A stretch of DNA of 36,478 nucleotides from positions 1-36,478 of the forward strand of contig JAHFMV010000012.1 in NCBI GenBank assembly GCA_023267655.1, written 5' to 3'. How positions within the stretch are numbered: the first letter of the stretch is position 1; every line of letters starts with the position of its first letter. A program made the position numbers and the translations under genes. Source of the stretch: Candidatus Kaiserbacteria bacterium. Lineage in GTDB: Bacteria > Patescibacteriota > Minisyncoccia > Phycocordibacterales > UBA2100. The notes below the pieces were generated by a model, which was not told where the DNA came from, made no database searches, and worked only from the letters and a program-made list of their open reading frames with translations. Shown here piece after piece: positions 26,019-34,945 of this stretch.

Positions 26019-26074
26019 CTACCGAACAATCCCCAGAGACACGTTGCGCCTCCCGGGACTTTGAAAAAACGCCG

Positions 26075-26080
26075 TATACT
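26075..26080 (+). promoter_or_regulatory. -10 box TATACT, 8 nt before ATG
   Basis: gTATACTagagttgtATG. Confidence 0.55.
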
Positions 26081-26088
26081 AGAGTTGT

Positions 26089-27609
26089 ATGCACCTTCGT
26101 GTCCGAACCACCCTTGCGACACTCGCGTTTCTTGCATCTGCGTTGATGCCTGCGCTTGCAAATGCGCAATGGGGACAAGACTGTTCTCTCACGCCTTCAA
26201 GTTCTTCAATTATTGCAGGACAAAGCACGACACTGACATGGTCAGCGACTGACGGGTGGGGCGTTGCTGATGATTATGGCACCGTGTTCATGTACGACTC
26301 GGGATACATAACCAATTACGGGAGCACGGGAGGATTTCCCGGATCGTACGGCGGACGAGTGAGCGGCTCCGTTACTGTCTCGCCTTCTGTTTCTACAACA
26401 TACACCTTTACGGCGCATTACGGAGTAAACACTATTTTCTATTCCCCCGTAACTGCAGATTGTGCGACAACAATCTCCGTCACTCCCGCATACGCACAGG
26501 GTTCATACTATGCCCAAGGCGCATACTATTCCCCTGCATCGTGTTCGGTTTCGTTGAGTCCCAATCCGAAATCATACGCAGGGAGTGCAACACTGTCATG
26601 GTCATCAAGTAGTGCGCACTACTGGGTGTATCTGAATAATGTGGGATATGTCGGTTCGTCGGGTTCAACATCAGTCTCACCGACTGCTTCTACTGATTAC
26701 TCGTGCTATGCATACGGATACGGCGGATCTGATGGATGGCACAGTGCTGTTTTGAGCGTGAATCCTCCTGCCAATTGTACGTTTAATGGAGCAACCGTGA
26801 CTCATGGATCCAGTGTGACGGCGTATCAAGCGTCGAGTGTTGCGTATGGTTCGAGTTGTGTGTCAGAGACGCGGAGTTGCTCCAATGGCACGCTCTCGGG
26901 CACGTATGCATATTCCACCTGTAGTGTGCTTCCTGCACCACCGACGTGTGCGGTATCCGTTTCCCCGACGTCCGTCGTGCAAGGAAATTCGTCGACGCTT
27001 TCGTGGTCGTCGACGGGTGCGACGAGTTGTACAGGCACTAATTTTTCAACCGGTGGTGCGACATCAGGATCAACGTCGGTGTCACCTTCTTCAAGCACAA
27101 CCTACACCGCAAGCTGCACGGGCGCAGGAGGCACCGCATCGTGTACCGGCACGGGATCTGGTGGTGTTGGCGCGCTGCTCACGGTATCGTGCACGCCCGC
27201 AACCAGCTATTCGTGCTCTGGCAGCACTGTCGTTCAAACCTCGACAAGTTCAGCGTGCGCGGTCACAACAAATGCATCCTACGCAACCTGCAACACGCCA
27301 ACATTCTGCTCATCAGGTTCGGCCACGTGCCTCTACAATGCGATCACGGGCTCGATTTCTGCTTCACCTCGCATTGTTCCGTCAGGAAGGACAACAACGG
27401 TGACGTGGTCAACCTCAAACGCTGTTGCGTGCACCGTGACCGGCAACGGCGATACATGGACAGGCACTTCCGGTTCGCATACCTCAAGTCCGATCACGCA
27501 GCTCGTCCGCTACACGATCGCCTGCGATGATGCGGATGCTGATACGGCGCAAGATGATTATTCGTCGTCGGTGACGGTGGTGCGGGTGCCGAGCTGGCTT
27601 GAGATTTAA
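26089..27609 (+). CDS. Secreted Ig-like/Cys-rich repeat protein, paralog 2
   Basis: Signal peptide MHLRVRTTLATLAFLASALMPALANA; near-identical middle and C-terminus to paralog 1; C-term VTVVRVPSWLEI. Confidence 0.8.
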   Translation: MHLRVRTTLATLAFLASALMPALANAQWGQDCSLTPSSSSIIAGQSTTLTWSATDGWGVADDYGTVFMYDSGYITNYGSTGGFPGSYGGRVSGSVTVSPSVSTTYTFTAHYGVNTIFYSPVTADCATTISVTPAYAQGSYYAQGAYYSPASCSVSLSPNPKSYAGSATLSWSSSSAHYWVYLNNVGYVGSSGSTSVSPTASTDYSCYAYGYGGSDGWHSAVLSVNPPANCTFNGATVTHGSSVTAYQASSVAYGSSCVSETRSCSNGTLSGTYAYSTCSVLPAPPTCAVSVSPTSVVQGNSSTLSWSSTGATSCTGTNFSTGGATSGSTSVSPSSSTTYTASCTGAGGTASCTGTGSGGVGALLTVSCTPATSYSCSGSTVVQTSTSSACAVTTNASYATCNTPTFCSSGSATCLYNAITGSISASPRIVPSGRTTTVTWSTSNAVACTVTGNGDTWTGTSGSHTSSPITQLVRYTIACDDADADTAQDDYSSSVTVVRVPSWLEI

Positions 27610-27614
27610 TCGGT

Positions 27615-27620
27615 TATACT
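27615..27620 (+). promoter_or_regulatory. -10 box TATACT, 7 nt before ATG
   Basis: gtTATACTtatacgcATG. Confidence 0.55.
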
Positions 27621-27627
27621 TATACGC

Positions 27628-28161
27628 ATGGATGTAAAAGAATTTGAGTACCGCCTCTATATGGTTCGCCGACAACTCATACTTCTCGCGCTCCTCCTCG
27701 CCTTCGTGGGGATTGTGTACCTGCTCTCCCCCGGAAAAATGCAGTCCAAGATGCCAGCACTCATCCCACAACAGCACACAATCGCCGACCAAATTCGCAC
27801 CGGAAAAATGGATCGGCCGATTTTTGCATCCTCGACCGAAGAAAAATTAAAGGCGAGTCATGGATTCCAGCATCTCGTCTCGTACACCGACGCCGGGTTT
27901 GAACCGGTAGAACTTGTCGCAAAGGTGGGCGAGACCGTTCGCTTCACCAACAACTCTTCGAACGACACATGGATCGCGGCTGATGGCACCGGTGCGCAAA
28001 TCTATCCACGCACCAAATCAGTCTGCGGCTCGAGCGATCTTGATTCGTGCGATCCGTTTGCTCCGCAAGATTTCTGGGAATTTACCTTTTCCGCTACCGG
28101 TGATTGGCAGGTGGTAAACAATTTGGATAAATCGAAAGGAATGACCGTGCACGTGCAATAA
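27628..28161 (+). CDS. Membrane-anchored cupredoxin-like protein
   Basis: 177 aa; N-terminal TM LILLALLLAFVGIVYLL; FEPVELVAKVGETVRFTNNSSNDTWIAADG..WEFTFSATGDWQVVNNLDKSKGMTVHV. Confidence 0.7.
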   Translation: MDVKEFEYRLYMVRRQLILLALLLAFVGIVYLLSPGKMQSKMPALIPQQHTIADQIRTGKMDRPIFASSTEEKLKASHGFQHLVSYTDAGFEPVELVAKVGETVRFTNNSSNDTWIAADGTGAQIYPRTKSVCGSSDLDSCDPFAPQDFWEFTFSATGDWQVVNNLDKSKGMTVHVQ

Positions 28162-28183
28162 GCCTTCCTCCCCCTCCACATAC

Positions 28184-28238
28184 AAAGGTTTAACCTTTTT
28201 CAGGCCTCTGTAGAGCCACGAAAAAGGTTAAACCTTTT
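28184..28238. repeat. Inverted palindrome pair 3, between convergent cupredoxin-like gene and secA
   Basis: AAAGGTTTAACCTTTTT, inner imperfect stem GGCCTCT-GT-AGAGCC, AAAAAGGTTAAACCTTTT. Confidence 0.85.
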
Positions 28239-28246
28239 GTAAGTCC

Positions 28247-30865
28247 TTATTCGAGGATTTTCCAGACGCCTGTCGCGAGGAGTGGTTCTGCTTTCTTGAA
28301 TTTCATCTCCTGCGTCTCGGTGCCGTCGGTGATGGTGATTTTGTCGTTGCGGCCGTATTTTTTTGCGCCGGAGTTTGCGGAAAACGTAATGGCGCGCGCC
28401 GCTTGCTGGACGCTTGCTGCCGCTCTTTGGCGACTCACTTCTTCTTGCGGCGCCTGTGCAACGCCAAGCGAGATCGGCAGCGTCGTTGCGACATGCGCTT
28501 CGTAATTGCGCTCCATGCCATTAAAGAGCTTGAGTCCTTCGCGTTTGTATTCGACAAGTGGATCACGCTGGCCATACGCACGCAGATTCACGCTTGAGCG
28601 CAAGTATTCCATCGCCTCCAAGTGCTCGACCCACAAAAGATCGATCGTCTGCAAGAGGAAGCGACGCGTGATGACGAAGAAGTTTTCAGATTGTTTTTCT
28701 CGTGCTTCTGCGATTTTCACCGCGAAATCCGATTTGTGCACTTCGCCGTCTTCGGTGACGAGATCCATATTGAGTGCTTCAATGCGTTTGATTTCTGCAT
28801 CCACTGCCTCAACATCGCCAATAAGGAGCTTGCGACGACGCTCATACACGCTCTTTCTCTGGATATTTAGAATATCGTCGTACGCGAGCACGTGTTTGCG
28901 CGAATCAAAATTCAATTCTTCTATTTTCGTCTGCGCCCGCTCGAGTGATTTCGTGATCATTGAGTTGTAGATTGGTTCGTCTTCGGGAATGCCGAAGGTG
29001 CCCATTACGCGCTTAATGACGTCGTTTGCAAAAATACGCATGAGACTATCTTCGAGCGACACAAAAAACTGCGTTTCGCCGCTGTCCCCTTGGCGGCCGG
29101 CGCGGCCGCGCAGCTGATTGTCGATGCGTCGCGCATCGTGGCGCTCGGTGCCAAGGACAAAGAGGCCTCCCGCGTCTTTGACTGCGGCAAACTCCTCCGA
29201 CGTCGCGGGATTCCCTCCAAGTTTGATGTCGACACCGCGACCGGCCATGTTGGTCGCGATCGTGACAGCACCACGACGTCCTGCCTGCGCGATAATCTCG
29301 CCTTCGCGTTCGTGGTTTTTCGCGTTCAAGACTTCGTGCGGAATACCTTCTTGTTTGAAATGCGCAGAAAGCACCTCGTTCTTTTCAACGGAAACAGTGC
29401 CCACCAATACCGGCTGCCCTTTTTCGTGCAGCACTTTCACGTGCTTTGCGATCGCGCGCATTTTCCCTTCTTCGGTCTGGAACATCATGTCGTCATGGTC
29501 GAGACGTTTCGGCGGGATGTTTGTCGGAATCGCGACGGTATTCAGTCCGTAGACTTTGTAAAACTCTTCTGCCGATGTTGCCGCAGTACCGGTCATGCCG
29601 GCGAGTTTTCTATACAAACGGAAGTAATTTTGGAACGTAATCGATGCAAACGTGCGGCTCTCCTTTTGTATCGCGACGCCTTCTTTCGCTTCAATTGCCT
29701 GGTGCAAACCATCAGACCAACGTCTACCGGGCTGCAGACGGCCGGTAAATTCATCGACGATCACAACTTCGCCACCACGCACGACATAATCCTTGTCGCG
29801 GCGATAAATCGCTTTTGCACGCACGGCGGTCTCCAGATGATGCACGTACTTAATTCCGGCGTCGGTATAGATAGAACCAATACCAAGCGCTTGTTCGGCT
29901 TTTTCAATGCCTGCGTCGGAAAGCTGGATCGAACGATGCTTCTCGTCTATTTCATAGTCAGCGCCTTCGTGGAGCGTCGCCGCGATTGCGGTAAATTTCT
30001 GGTACAGGCCTTCGGCATCTGCAACGGGCGCGGAAATAATCAACGGTGTACGCGCCTCATCGATAAGGATCGAGTCGATTTCATCAACGATCGCAAAGTG
30101 GTGGTTTTTCTGACGGATTTTATCGGGTTCGTATTCAAGATTGTCGCGCAAATAATCGAAACCGAATTCGTTGTTCGTGCCGTACGTAATATCCGCCGCA
30201 TATGCCTCGGTGCGCGTGCACGGGCGCAAGAATTCGTGCACGACATGGAACGAACCAATTTCATCGCGCTTTGCATCCAATGAATCTTTTGTGTCATTGG
30301 AATTTTGGGTTTCTTTGGAAATTGCAAATTGAGAATTGAAAATTTCACCTGCTTCTGCACGACCATGAGTTGGATCATACATAAAAGAACTCTCATGGTT
30401 CAGAACTGCAGTGCGTAAGCCAAGTAGGTGATATATTTGCCCCATCCAGACCGCGTCGCGGCGAGAGAGGTAGTCGTTGACGGTCACAACATGTACGCCG
30501 TTCCCTTCGAGCGCATTTAAATACGCGGGAAGTGTTGCAACGAGCGTTTTTCCTTCGCCAGTACGCATCTCCGCAATACCGCCCTGATGCAAGACGGCGC
30601 CGCCGATAAGTTGGACATCGAAATGACGCTGGCCGAGCGTGCGACGCGATGCTTCGCGAACCGCTGCGAAAGCTTCAGGCATCAAACTATCGAGTGTCTC
30701 CCCATCGGAGAGACGCCGCTTAAATTCGACAGTTTTTGCCTTCAAATCGTCGTCAGAGAGCGCTTTCTGGGCATCTTCAAGCGCATTGACCTGTGCAACA
30801 ATGGGCTCCGCGCGCTTGAGAGCGGCAGCGTTTTCATCGCCAAAAAATCGCTTCAAAAAAGACAT
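28247..30865 (-). CDS. secA: Preprotein translocase subunit SecA
   Basis: MRTGEGKTLVATLPAYLNAL, VHVVTVNDYLSRRDA, AYAADITYGTNNEFGFDYLRDN, GTVSVEKNEVLS, ATNMAGRGVDIKLGG, LRGRAGRQGD. Confidence 0.97.
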   Translation of the reverse strand: MSFLKRFFGDENAAALKRAEPIVAQVNALEDAQKALSDDDLKAKTVEFKRRLSDGETLDSLMPEAFAAVREASRRTLGQRHFDVQLIGGAVLHQGGIAEMRTGEGKTLVATLPAYLNALEGNGVHVVTVNDYLSRRDAVWMGQIYHLLGLRTAVLNHESSFMYDPTHGRAEAGEIFNSQFAISKETQNSNDTKDSLDAKRDEIGSFHVVHEFLRPCTRTEAYAADITYGTNNEFGFDYLRDNLEYEPDKIRQKNHHFAIVDEIDSILIDEARTPLIISAPVADAEGLYQKFTAIAATLHEGADYEIDEKHRSIQLSDAGIEKAEQALGIGSIYTDAGIKYVHHLETAVRAKAIYRRDKDYVVRGGEVVIVDEFTGRLQPGRRWSDGLHQAIEAKEGVAIQKESRTFASITFQNYFRLYRKLAGMTGTAATSAEEFYKVYGLNTVAIPTNIPPKRLDHDDMMFQTEEGKMRAIAKHVKVLHEKGQPVLVGTVSVEKNEVLSAHFKQEGIPHEVLNAKNHEREGEIIAQAGRRGAVTIATNMAGRGVDIKLGGNPATSEEFAAVKDAGGLFVLGTERHDARRIDNQLRGRAGRQGDSGETQFFVSLEDSLMRIFANDVIKRVMGTFGIPEDEPIYNSMITKSLERAQTKIEELNFDSRKHVLAYDDILNIQRKSVYERRRKLLIGDVEAVDAEIKRIEALNMDLVTEDGEVHKSDFAVKIAEAREKQSENFFVITRRFLLQTIDLLWVEHLEAMEYLRSSVNLRAYGQRDPLVEYKREGLKLFNGMERNYEAHVATTLPISLGVAQAPQEEVSRQRAAASVQQAARAITFSANSGAKKYGRNDKITITDGTETQEMKFKKAEPLLATGVWKILE
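30283..30346. repeat. A/T-rich repeat within the secA coding sequence
   Basis: GAAATTGCAAATTGAGAATTGAAAATT (30318-30344) matches AAAATTGTAAATTGATAATTGAAAATT (31265-31291) at 24/27. Confidence 0.65.
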
Positions 30866-30923
30866 ACTAATCGGCTCATCCTACAACAAATTCACTTCGA
30901 ACGCGATCATAAACTCGCAAAAG

Positions 30924-30950
30924 AAAAAGTCTCCGGAAGGGAGACTTTTT
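30924..30950 (-). terminator. Rho-independent, potentially bidirectional terminator
   Basis: AAAAAGTCTCC-GGAAG-GGAGACTTTTT, 11-bp stem with A/T tracts; 3' of the 16-aa ORF on the minus strand. Confidence 0.7.
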
Positions 30951-30979
30951 CAAGACAAGCTTCGTTACGAAGCGCCCTA

Positions 30980-31030
30980 CTAGCGGCGTCTCGACTTCTT
31001 TGCCTTCTTTGCCTTCTTTTTCTTTGCCAT
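30980..31030 (-). CDS. 16-aa highly basic mini-ORF MAKKKKAKKAKKSRRR
   Basis: ATG..TAG on minus strand; -10-like TATACA (31037-31042) 6 nt upstream; terminator 30924-30950 just downstream. Confidence 0.5.
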   Translation of the reverse strand: MAKKKKAKKAKKSRRR

Positions 31031-31182
31031 ATGATTTGTATAGTTTTCCCTAGGGACTAACAATATCGACCACACATTCGCAAAAAATAAGTGCGCATGC
31101 GTTTTATGAATTATTACACTCATTGCGCACAAAAGATTTTTTTATCACGCGCACTGTGGATAACTGCCCGCGGTGATCGCGG

Positions 31183-31294
31183 GAAATTTTCAATGCGCAA
31201 TTTTCAATTTTCAGAGAAATGCAACGCAGTGTTGTTTAAAAATTATTTCATTGATCCTTGATTGAAAATTGTAAATTGATAATTGAAAATTATC
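31183..31294. repeat. MITE-like inverted A/T repeat element
   Basis: GAAATTTTCAATGCGCAATTTTCAATTTTCA (left) against the inverse complement of TTGAAAATTGTAAATTGATAATTGAAAATT (right). Confidence 0.5.
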
Positions 31295-31376
31295 GGTGTT
31301 GCTTTTTTCCTCGCTGTTGTTATTATCATGTCGTGAGTGTCACAAAGTTTGTGAGACTTCCAAGAAAATCGCGTAG

Positions 31377-31397
31377 AACCCGCCTTTGGCGGGTTTT
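31377..31397 (+). terminator. Rho-independent terminator, plus strand
   Basis: AACCCGCC-TTT-GGCGGGTTTT. Confidence 0.65.
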
Positions 31398-31439
31398 GCG
31401 TTTATAGCATGCGACCTGTGATACACTATTTTTGGAAGG

Positions 31440-31510
31440 ACATACCGTGGAGGGCGGCGGCACTCACAGATTTTCACTTTGGAGCTCGCACCCGCCTTCC
31501 ACCGTAGGCC
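31440..31510 (+). ncRNA. Candidate structured RNA or 3' structured element
   Basis: GTGGAGGGCGG (31447-31457) pairs with CCGCCTTCCAC (31492-31502), 11 bp with one G-U, extended by TAC/GTA after one mismatch. Confidence 0.3.
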
Positions 31511-31513
31511 TTT

Positions 31514-33691
31514 CTACTTCCCCCCGTTTTTAACCTGTTCAATAAGCTGGTCAGCTTGCGCCGCAGATGCCGGAGATTCTTTTTTTGCATCCTCAAGTGC
31601 TTGAATAGCATCCGCCTTGTCGCCTGCGGAATAGTACGCGCCAGCGAGGACGAATCGCGCTTCGACGTCACTCGGAGTCTTCTGGAGGTGTGCTTTCCAG
31701 ATCGTGATGATCTTGTCGTAACGACCACGAGCAGCATACGCGGACGCGATGCGCGCATCAGTCGCTTTGTTCGCCGCCATCAATGTCTGGAGCATGGTAT
31801 CCGCATCAGCTTCTTTCCCCGCACGGATCAAGGCTGCCGTGTAATACGCCCTCCCATCGTCGAATTCTGGCGCACTGTCATACGCCTGTTTGAAATAGCC
31901 GAGCGCCTCGTCGGCCTGATTGCGTGCAAGCGCGTTGAGTCCCATTTCAAAGAGAATCGCTTGTTTCCCTGGTGAAAGCTTGTGCGCCATCTGCAATGCT
32001 GTGTTCGCCTGATCGTACGCACCAACATGATCGAACAGGATTCCCAAAAAGAACGGAAAGCGGGCATAGTACGGCGCGTCTTTTTCTTGCACATGCATCG
32101 CCGCAACCGAATCATTGATGAACTGTTTCTTTTGGTCGTCCGTCACACCCTGCGCATCCGCGATCGAGATTGCCGCCTGCGAGAATTGTTCGCGCGCCTC
32201 TTGATTGCCAACACTATTGTACGCAACCGCCGTGTTGAGGTAGGCAAGATTCTTCATGACGCCGCCTTGTTGCGGCGAAATACCCTGTATGATCGCGTGG
32301 TTCTGCGCAATTGCATTCGCATTCACGTACCACGCGCTGCCCCAGACGAGCACGGTGACGGCGGCGGAAATATACGGTAGCGATTGCTGTGAGACATTTC
32401 CGAGTGGGACCGACCGCGCGTCTTTGTAGGCGTGGAATGCGAGGTAGGCGAGCAGTGCAATGAAGACCAAGTAGCTCGTAATGTTGTCGAAGGTAAAGAT
32501 GAGATAAAAGAAATATCCGGCAAGGAGTCCCGTGAGGAGCGCGCGCTCATACGACGGAAATACACCCCGACGCCAAATAGCGGCAAATGAAAACAGGAAG
32601 AGCGATAGATACGCAACAAGGCCAAGGATGCCGCCCGCGATCAACCAATCAAAAATAATATCGTGGACGCGATCAAACCACGGTTCCTGCCCATACATTT
32701 CGGGGTTGTAATATTTGTCAAAGACGGCGGCATAATTTTCCTGACCCCAGCCGAGAAGTGGCCGCTCTTGAAATCCCTGCCACGCCATGCCCCAGTTCAT
32801 GCGGCGTGCGCCGGGGACGCCTTCGTCGGCGATCGATGCGAGGCGATGCAAGGGCTCGATGCGCTGGACCCACGCCTCATTGCGCACCATCCAAAAGGCA
32901 CCCGCAAGCACGATGCACGCCGCGATTACCGATCCCGCGCGCCATGCGACGCGTGAGCGAGGAGCGAGCGCGATCAAGATGCATGCCGAAAGCGCCGCAC
33001 CGCCGAGAAGTCCCAGAATCGCACCGCGTGTCGAGGTAAAGAAGAGGACAAACGTATCCAGCGCAATCAGGGCGCCATAGAGAGACGCATATTGAAACCG
33101 CTTGTTCGGTTCTTCAACCCATGCGCGCGACAGGTACAGCGCCGCGATAAAGACATGGAAAAGCATGTACACGCCGAGGTACGTCGAATTGCCGAACGTT
33201 GCATCGAGGCGGATGCCGCCTTGATTGATCGTGATGAAGCCCATCAATTGAAAGAGGGCATAGATGCCAACAAGACCCGAAACCGAAAGCGACGTGTGCC
33301 ACCATTGTTTCCAGAGCTTCTCTGTATTTAAGAGAGATTGCGCGACGATGAAATACGCGAGCAAGTGGATGAGGGTGATCCATCCGTCCATACGCTCGTA
33401 GTTACTCCAGATACTTTTGTGCGGATAGACGCCGGAAATATCGGCGACAAACATAATTGCAACGAATGCCGCGAAAGCGTACAGGAGCCAGGTGCGCTTC
33501 GGGCGGTACGCAGAATTGACGAGGGCGAGCGCGAGCCACGCTCCCGAGATAATCTCGACGATGATGCGGAACGCGAAATTTTTCCCCGTGATGAACGGGA
33601 AGAAGAGCGATTTCGAAACGTAGAGGACGATAAACGGAAGAATGAAGATACCGGCGAGGCATACGTACCGCAAGGCCTTTTCCAATGTCAT
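31514..33691 (-). CDS. O-antigen ligase/polymerase-like membrane protein with C-terminal TPR-like repeats
   Basis: Many TM segments, then YDQANTALQMAHKLSPGKQAILFEMGLNALARNQADEALGYFKQAYDSAP; start reassigned to MTLEKALRYVCLAG at 33691, avoiding overlap with the upstream CDS; TACAAT 7 nt upstream. Confidence 0.8.
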   Translation of the reverse strand: MTLEKALRYVCLAGIFILPFIVLYVSKSLFFPFITGKNFAFRIIVEIISGAWLALALVNSAYRPKRTWLLYAFAAFVAIMFVADISGVYPHKSIWSNYERMDGWITLIHLLAYFIVAQSLLNTEKLWKQWWHTSLSVSGLVGIYALFQLMGFITINQGGIRLDATFGNSTYLGVYMLFHVFIAALYLSRAWVEEPNKRFQYASLYGALIALDTFVLFFTSTRGAILGLLGGAALSACILIALAPRSRVAWRAGSVIAACIVLAGAFWMVRNEAWVQRIEPLHRLASIADEGVPGARRMNWGMAWQGFQERPLLGWGQENYAAVFDKYYNPEMYGQEPWFDRVHDIIFDWLIAGGILGLVAYLSLFLFSFAAIWRRGVFPSYERALLTGLLAGYFFYLIFTFDNITSYLVFIALLAYLAFHAYKDARSVPLGNVSQQSLPYISAAVTVLVWGSAWYVNANAIAQNHAIIQGISPQQGGVMKNLAYLNTAVAYNSVGNQEAREQFSQAAISIADAQGVTDDQKKQFINDSVAAMHVQEKDAPYYARFPFFLGILFDHVGAYDQANTALQMAHKLSPGKQAILFEMGLNALARNQADEALGYFKQAYDSAPEFDDGRAYYTAALIRAGKEADADTMLQTLMAANKATDARIASAYAARGRYDKIITIWKAHLQKTPSDVEARFVLAGAYYSAGDKADAIQALEDAKKESPASAAQADQLIEQVKNGGK

Positions 33692-33713
33692 GGCGAGGAT
33701 TGTACCACGGGCT

Positions 33714-34943
33714 TTACACAATACGCACCTGCGGCACGGGAATGATGAATTGCGTGCCCTTTTCGCGCAGTTCCTTTTCTTTCTCGAGGATTTGCGGCGC
33801 ATAATTCCATGCGAGGAGCAGTGCATAGTCCGGCACATCCGCACGGATTCTTTCGACGGGAACAATGGGAATATGCATCCCCGGAGAGTAGCGTCCATGC
33901 TTGAGGGGCGTCGCATCACCAATGTACTCGATGCTCTCCGTGCCGATTCCGCAGTAATTCAACAGTGTGTTCCCTTTTGCGGGTGCGCCGTATCCGACGA
34001 TGCGCGCGCCCTGTGCTTTCAGTCTGCGAATGGTCTCGATAATCTCCTCTTTATTGCGCGCAACACGCTCGCTAAAAAGCTGGAATGTTGCGAGCGAGTC
34101 CAGCCCCAACTCTTTTTCACTCGCTAAGATTGTCCCGACGGATGCTTTGATGTCGCCGCCCTTTCTGACATACACGCGGAGCGACTGTCCATGCGTCGAG
34201 ATATATTCAACATCAACGATATGGAGATTGAATCGTTTGAAGAGCGTGATGAGCGCGGTGAGCGAGTAGTAGCAGAGGTGCTCGTGGTAGATTTGGTCAA
34301 AGCCGCCTTCGCCGATAAGATTCCCCACCCAGTGCGCTTCCATGACGAAGACGCCATCGTCGCGGAGGAGAAGCTCAATCCCTGTGCAGACATCCTGTAG
34401 ATTTTCGAGATGCGCAAAAACGTTAGCCGCGAGAATGATCCGCGCTTTTCCGTACTTTTCTCGCAGCGTCTCGGCGACCTGCGCATTAAAAAAGACTTCT
34501 TCGGTTTGTACGCCGCTTTTTCTGCTCATCTCTGCAAGGCCGTGCGCCGGCTCAATACCGACAACGGTGCAATCGTCTTTGAGAGCCGCCGGAAACGTTC
34601 CATCATTCGATCCTATTTCCATGACAACATCACTCTTCACGAGGGAGAAGTCCTTTTTCAGTTTTTCCGCAAGATCGACGAAATGTTGTACTAAGGGCGG
34701 ACTTCCCGATGTCATGTACACGTAGTCTTTAAAGAGAATTGCCGGATCGACGACATCCTGTGTCTGCACCAGCGCGCAGTCCGTGCAAAATGAGACGGTG
34801 AGAGGAAAACGCTCTTCGGGTTTCTGTAATTCTTCACTCGTTAAAAATGCGTTTGCCGGCGGCATCGCGCCGAGATCAAGAAATTGCACGAGCGCATCGC
34901 TTTCGCACACGAGGCAGTTCTTTCGACGAGCGTATGGTGCCAT
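33714..34943 (-). CDS. C-methyltransferase (SAM-dependent) with N-terminal Cys motif
   Basis: CLVCESDALVQFLDLGAMPPANAFL..CTDCALVQTQDVVDPAILFKDYVYMTSGSPPLVQHF..VMEIGSNDGTF; start at 34943 follows the upstream stop. Confidence 0.85.
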   Translation of the reverse strand: MAPYARRKNCLVCESDALVQFLDLGAMPPANAFLTSEELQKPEERFPLTVSFCTDCALVQTQDVVDPAILFKDYVYMTSGSPPLVQHFVDLAEKLKKDFSLVKSDVVMEIGSNDGTFPAALKDDCTVVGIEPAHGLAEMSRKSGVQTEEVFFNAQVAETLREKYGKARIILAANVFAHLENLQDVCTGIELLLRDDGVFVMEAHWVGNLIGEGGFDQIYHEHLCYYSLTALITLFKRFNLHIVDVEYISTHGQSLRVYVRKGGDIKASVGTILASEKELGLDSLATFQLFSERVARNKEEIIETIRRLKAQGARIVGYGAPAKGNTLLNYCGIGTESIEYIGDATPLKHGRYSPGMHIPIVPVERIRADVPDYALLLAWNYAPQILEKEKELREKGTQFIIPVPQVRIV

Positions 34944-34945
34944 AG

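Noticed and set aside
29090-30283. 397-aa plus-strand ORF opposite secA
   Set aside because: Antisense to a highly conserved secA coding sequence; no recognisable domain or start signal
33692-33922. N-terminal 77 residues of the 802-aa ORF as annotated in the track
   Set aside because: Overlaps the upstream methyltransferase CDS; the ATG at 33691 begins a hydrophobic N-terminus and has TACAAT 7 nt upstream
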